In this document: positions 61,287 to 64,000 of the stretch, piece by piece | Position numbering within the stretch: the stretch's first letter is position 1 | How the letters are laid out: every line of letters starts with the position of its first letter | Source: Methylobacterium aquaticum | GTDB taxonomy: Bacteria; Pseudomonadota; Alphaproteobacteria; Rhizobiales; Beijerinckiaceae | Assembly: GCF_016804325.1 (NCBI RefSeq) | Contig: NZ_CP043627.1 | Span: 6,479,001 to 6,543,000, forward strand | Reading direction: 5' to 3' | DNA: 64,000 nt | Made by a program: the position numbers and the translations under genes | Notes under the pieces: generated by a model | Told to the model about the DNA's origin: nothing | The model's database searches: none | What the model saw: the letters and a program-made list of their open reading frames with translations, nothing else

Positions 61287-61312
61287 GGTCCCAGTCGGGG
61301 CCGATTGGGACC
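61287..61312. repeat. Imperfect 26-base palindrome
   Basis: GGTCCCAGTCGGGGCCGATTGGGACC, preceded by GGGCG and an AT-rich flank. It resembles the 20-base palindrome at 35323-35342 in sequence and flanks. It lies just where the formate-dehydrogenase-like gene is cut off. The open frame on the minus strand across 61211-61475 (MHCWGGFLSSGLGEMLESFR...) has no recognised family. Confidence 0.7.
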
Positions 61313-61572
61313 GCACCTTGACGGCGATTTCCAATGTCGCATCAACGGCTTCGAGCTTGCCGGATCTTGGGTCCCAGCTCGAAGTCGGTCCACAGGCAGC
61401 CCCATACTCGGCCTTCCGGAAGCTCTCCAGCATCTCGCCGAGCCCGCTGCTCAGAAATCCGCCCCAACAGTGCAATCGTGCTTGCTCACGCAGACCGGGG
61501 CTTCACCCAGCGCCTCGACCCCGGCGACATCGTCGCGTCGCTCTGCGCCGAGGCCGGCACGGCCCGACGCGG

Positions 61573-62487
61573 TCAGGCTGCCCCGGCGGCTTCCGCTTGC
61601 CGCGCGAGACCCGCACCCTTCGCCTGCCGCACCAGCGTGGCAAGCGCCGGCGATCGACAGCGGCCCGCCATCGTCGTGAGAACCACCCTGTATCGAAGTG
61701 GCAGGTCGGCGAGCCGGCGAAACGGCAGTGCTCTGGCGCGGGCGGTGGTTTCCGGCCATAGGATGCAGCCGAGGCCTGCCTGAACGAAGCCCGCGAGCCA
61801 TCGCTCGTCGCCGCTGGAATAACGGGTGACCCGGTTGATGCTCCTTGCCTTCATGGCGGCGGCAATCGCTTCCTCGTGGCGGCAGCCGAGGCGCACGATG
61901 AGCGGCTCGCCGTCGAGATCCTCCAGCACGACCTCGCTCGATGCCTCGAAGCGGTGTCCGGGCGCGAAAGCGACGCAGAACATGTCCTCCGCGATGGCGC
62001 GGAGGTCGAAACGCGGGTGACGGTTATCGGCCGCTCCTTCGACGGGGGCCAGCAGGGCTGCGTCGATATCGCCGGCGATAAGCCTCTCCTCGACGAGGTC
62101 CGCCGGACCGATCTCGACCTGAACGGCCAGTTCGCCGATCTCCGCCGAGATGCGGGCGAGAAGCGGAACTCCGGTCTCCGCCGCGATGGACGAGCAGGCT
62201 CCGACGGTGAGCTGTCCCGTCTCGCGCTTGCGGAAGCTCTGCGCCTGGCGCTTGGCGGCCTCGGCTGCCCCTAGGGTCATCTGCAGATGCGGCCGCATGA
62301 GGCGCCCGAGCTCGGTCAGATGCGTGTTGGCGCGCTCGCGGCGAAAGAGCGGACCGCCGAGCTCGTCCTCAAGCTTTTGGATCGCGCGGGTCAGCGACGG
62401 CTGCGCCACGTGCAGCCGCTCGGCCGCGCGGGTGAAGTTCAGGTGCTCGGCCACCGCGAGGAAGTAGCGGACCTGATGCATCTCCAT
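61573..62487 (-). CDS. LysR-family transcriptional regulator, 304 aa
   Basis: The ATG at 62487 is chosen. The N-terminal helix-turn-helix reads MEMHQVRYFLAVAEHLNFTR, then AAERLHVAQPSLTRAIQKLE and DELGGPLFRRERANTHLTEL. The substrate-binding domain follows (about 90-290). It has the normal length. LysR proteins usually control a divergent neighbour with a small-molecule cue. Here the minus-strand neighbour is the broken formate-dehydrogenase-like gene and the plus-strand neighbour is a small secreted gene about 400 bases away, so the target is unclear. Confidence 0.9.
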   Translation of the reverse strand: MEMHQVRYFLAVAEHLNFTRAAERLHVAQPSLTRAIQKLEDELGGPLFRRERANTHLTELGRLMRPHLQMTLGAAEAAKRQAQSFRKRETGQLTVGACSSIAAETGVPLLARISAEIGELAVQVEIGPADLVEERLIAGDIDAALLAPVEGAADNRHPRFDLRAIAEDMFCVAFAPGHRFEASSEVVLEDLDGEPLIVRLGCRHEEAIAAAMKARSINRVTRYSSGDERWLAGFVQAGLGCILWPETTARARALPFRRLADLPLRYRVVLTTMAGRCRSPALATLVRQAKGAGLARQAEAAGAA

Positions 62488-62889
62488 GGATTCATCCAAC
62501 CCCTTTACAGGCTCGATCCACGCCAATCACGGCCGGGCTTCATCAACACGGAGACTGGAAGGGGGCTGCACTCTCCCGCTTGTCACAGGCCGCTGACTGC
62601 CCGCCGAAAACGTCACCGCGTGCCACACGGCGAACCTATCCAAGGACTGAGCGGATCGGACCGGCTGAGGGAATGTCGGCGCTGCCGCCCTCTCCGAACC
62701 GGCGCCAGCTGGGAGCCGACCGATAGGCTGAACCGGTTCCTCTAGGAGAGGGTGGATCCCGCCGTGATGGCGCTCGCCATCGGCCGCGACGCGGCATGCA
62801 TTGAAACCATAACCATTCGCGAATTCCCGTGGAGCGCCCTCGGTGCTCTCATGAGAACGTCGCCGGGTGGCGGCACACCGGAGATCGCC

Positions 62890-63195
62890 ATGAACCGCCT
62901 CTTCGTCGCCGGGCTCGCGCTCTGCCTCGCGGGCCCCGCGTCTGCCCAGAACAGCGGCAGCGGACAGCAGTCGGGCGGGCCTGGCCGGGACCGACTCAGC
63001 ACGACCGGAGGCACGCCGAAACCCGTGATCCCGCCCGACCCGAAGCGGCTCGGCTCCGGAAGCCATGCTGGCGGAACGCTCAACAACCGCCTCTCCTCGA
63101 CGGGACCCGGCGGTGCGGCCCCGATCGCGAAGCGGGATCCGGCCCTGCGCCGCTACGGTTCCGGGTCGCGCGCGGGTGGCACGCTGAACCGCTGA
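62890..63195 (+). CDS. Small secreted protein with repeats, 101 aa
   Basis: The ATG at 62890 follows CGGAGATCG. Residues 1-19 are a signal peptide (MNRLFVAGLALCLAGPASAQ). The mature part is Gly/Ser/Arg-rich with two repeated segments: RLGSGSHAGGTLNNRLSSTG and RYGSGSRAGGTLNR, that is (L/Y)GSGS(H/R)AGGTLN(N/R). It is probably periplasmic or surface-associated. No family is recognised. It precedes the patatin gene by 21 bases. Confidence 0.6.
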   Translation: MNRLFVAGLALCLAGPASAQNSGSGQQSGGPGRDRLSTTGGTPKPVIPPDPKRLGSGSHAGGTLNNRLSSTGPGGAAPIAKRDPALRRYGSGSRAGGTLNR

Positions 63196-63216
63196 ACCGC
63201 CGGGCCGAGGGAGAGC

Positions 63217-64000
63217 ATGATGGACACGACGAACCCGAGGGTCGCACCGCTCGGCGAGCGACCGAACCTCCGGGCGTTCGGTCAGGTGGTCCTCGTGCTC
63301 CAGGGCGGCGGCGCCCTCGGCGCCTACCAGGTCGGCGTCTACCGCGCCCTGCACGAGGCCGGGATCGAACCCGACTGGGTGATCGGGACTTCGATCGGGG
63401 CGATCAACGGCAGCCTGATCGCCGGCAACCCACCCGAGCGCCGCCTGGAGCGCCTGTCCGCCTTCTGGCAGCGGATCGCGCATGTCGGAATGCGCGGCCG
63501 GCTCTCCGGCTGGCCCGGCCTCGGGGCGATCTCCGCCCATTGGACGACGCTGATGCAGGGCGTGCCGGGCTTCTTCGCTCCCAATCCCTTCGCGCTCGTG
63601 AATCCTCATTGGCCGCTCGGTCCGGAAGCGGTCGGCTACTACTCGACGGCGCCCTTGCGCGAGACCTTGCGAGACCTGGTTGACCTCACGGTGCTGCAAG
63701 GCGGCACCTGCCGTCTGACCGTGGGCGCGGCCAACGTACGCACGGGCCGGATGCGCTACTTCGACAGCCGCGACGAAGTTCTCGACCTGCGCCACGTCAT
63801 GGCGTCCGGGGCGCTGCCCCGGCTTTCCCGCCGGTGCGCATCGGGGATGATCTCTACTGGGACGGCGGCATCCTGTCGAACACGCCCGTCGAGGCGGTGT
63901 TCGACGACAACCCGCGCCGCGACGGTATCGTGTTCGCGGTCCATATGTGGAACCCGTCCGGTGCCGAGCCACAGACGCTCTGGGAGGTCATCAACCGCCA
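63217..64000 (+). pseudogene. Patatin-like phospholipase gene, frameshifted, runs off the window
   Basis: The ATG at 63217 follows GAGGGAGAGC. The first frame holds the oxyanion motif LVLQGGGALGAYQVGVYRAL and the catalytic Ser in VIGTSIGAINGSLIAGNPPE. After AASGALP-type sequence near 63817 the frame is lost. The next frame continues AFPPVRIGDDLYWDGGILSN, with the catalytic Asp of the DGG motif, then TPVEAVFDDNPRRDGIVFAV to the window edge. Adding one C to the run at 63817-63820 restores one protein. Patatin-type enzymes cleave acyl lipids. Without the second half the enzyme lacks its Asp. Confidence 0.85.

Noticed and set aside
61211..61475. Minus-strand open frame MHCWGGFLSSGLGEMLESFR as a transposase
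   Set aside because: No DDE motif or known family could be recognised; the frame crosses the palindrome and may be chance.

Overview
The window is high-GC DNA, apparently from an alphaproteobacterium. The mix of HWE-type and LOV-type sensor kinases, secreted PRC-barrel proteins, many paralogous hybrid kinases and small Pro- or Gly-rich proteins fits Methylobacterium/Methylorubrum best. This is an inference from gene content; no rRNA or tRNA gene was seen to confirm it. It could be chromosome or a large plasmid.

Layout. 1-2.1 kb: small accessory genes, including an XRE-like helix-turn-helix protein. 2.7-16.1 kb: five sensor kinases and hybrid kinases in a row on the minus strand. They include two HWE kinases, a kinase with an intact LOV photosensory domain, a seven- or eight-helix membrane kinase and a 1062-residue multi-PAS kinase. 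A 46-residue Pro-rich gene lies on the opposite strand. 16.5-35.3 kb: a mosaic accessory region. It holds a 722-residue orphan with a coiled-coil partner, a 153-163 bp tandem repeat, a short phage-type cassette, an IS701-like element that splits a gene, an SSB-tipped small protein, a soluble FtsH-like protease, a Tad2/DUF2829-like protein, a decayed tyrosine integrase and a periodic array of four identical-stem hairpins. 35.5-42.3 kb: small genes, a TfoX-like protein, a methyltransferase, a Cache hybrid kinase and an MHYT-GGDEF-EAL protein. 42.9-50.4 kb: an ion and envelope homeostasis block (NhaA, a K+ channel, a CPA1 antiporter, a DUF421 protein, a PRC-barrel protein, MscS, DUF2254). 50.6-56.8 kb: a NarX/NarL-type pair and small stress or secreted proteins, including a ribosome-modulation-factor-like protein. 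56.9-64 kb: an AI-2E-type permease, a universal stress protein, a DUF4396 gene with a premature amber codon, a formate-dehydrogenase-like relic, a LysR regulator and a frameshifted patatin.

Taken together, the conserved parts look like environmental sensing (light, redox, periplasmic ligands) feeding stress, ion-balance and second-messenger responses. The 16.8-35 kb part looks like integrated mobile DNA in decay. A striking feature is how many genes are interrupted by exactly one base or one amber codon. Either the region is eroding or the assembly carries residual errors. The best candidates for something undescribed are the hairpin array at 34.7-34.9 kb, the 722-residue orphan next to the tandem repeat, and the minus-strand module with the FtsH-like protease and the SSB-tipped protein.
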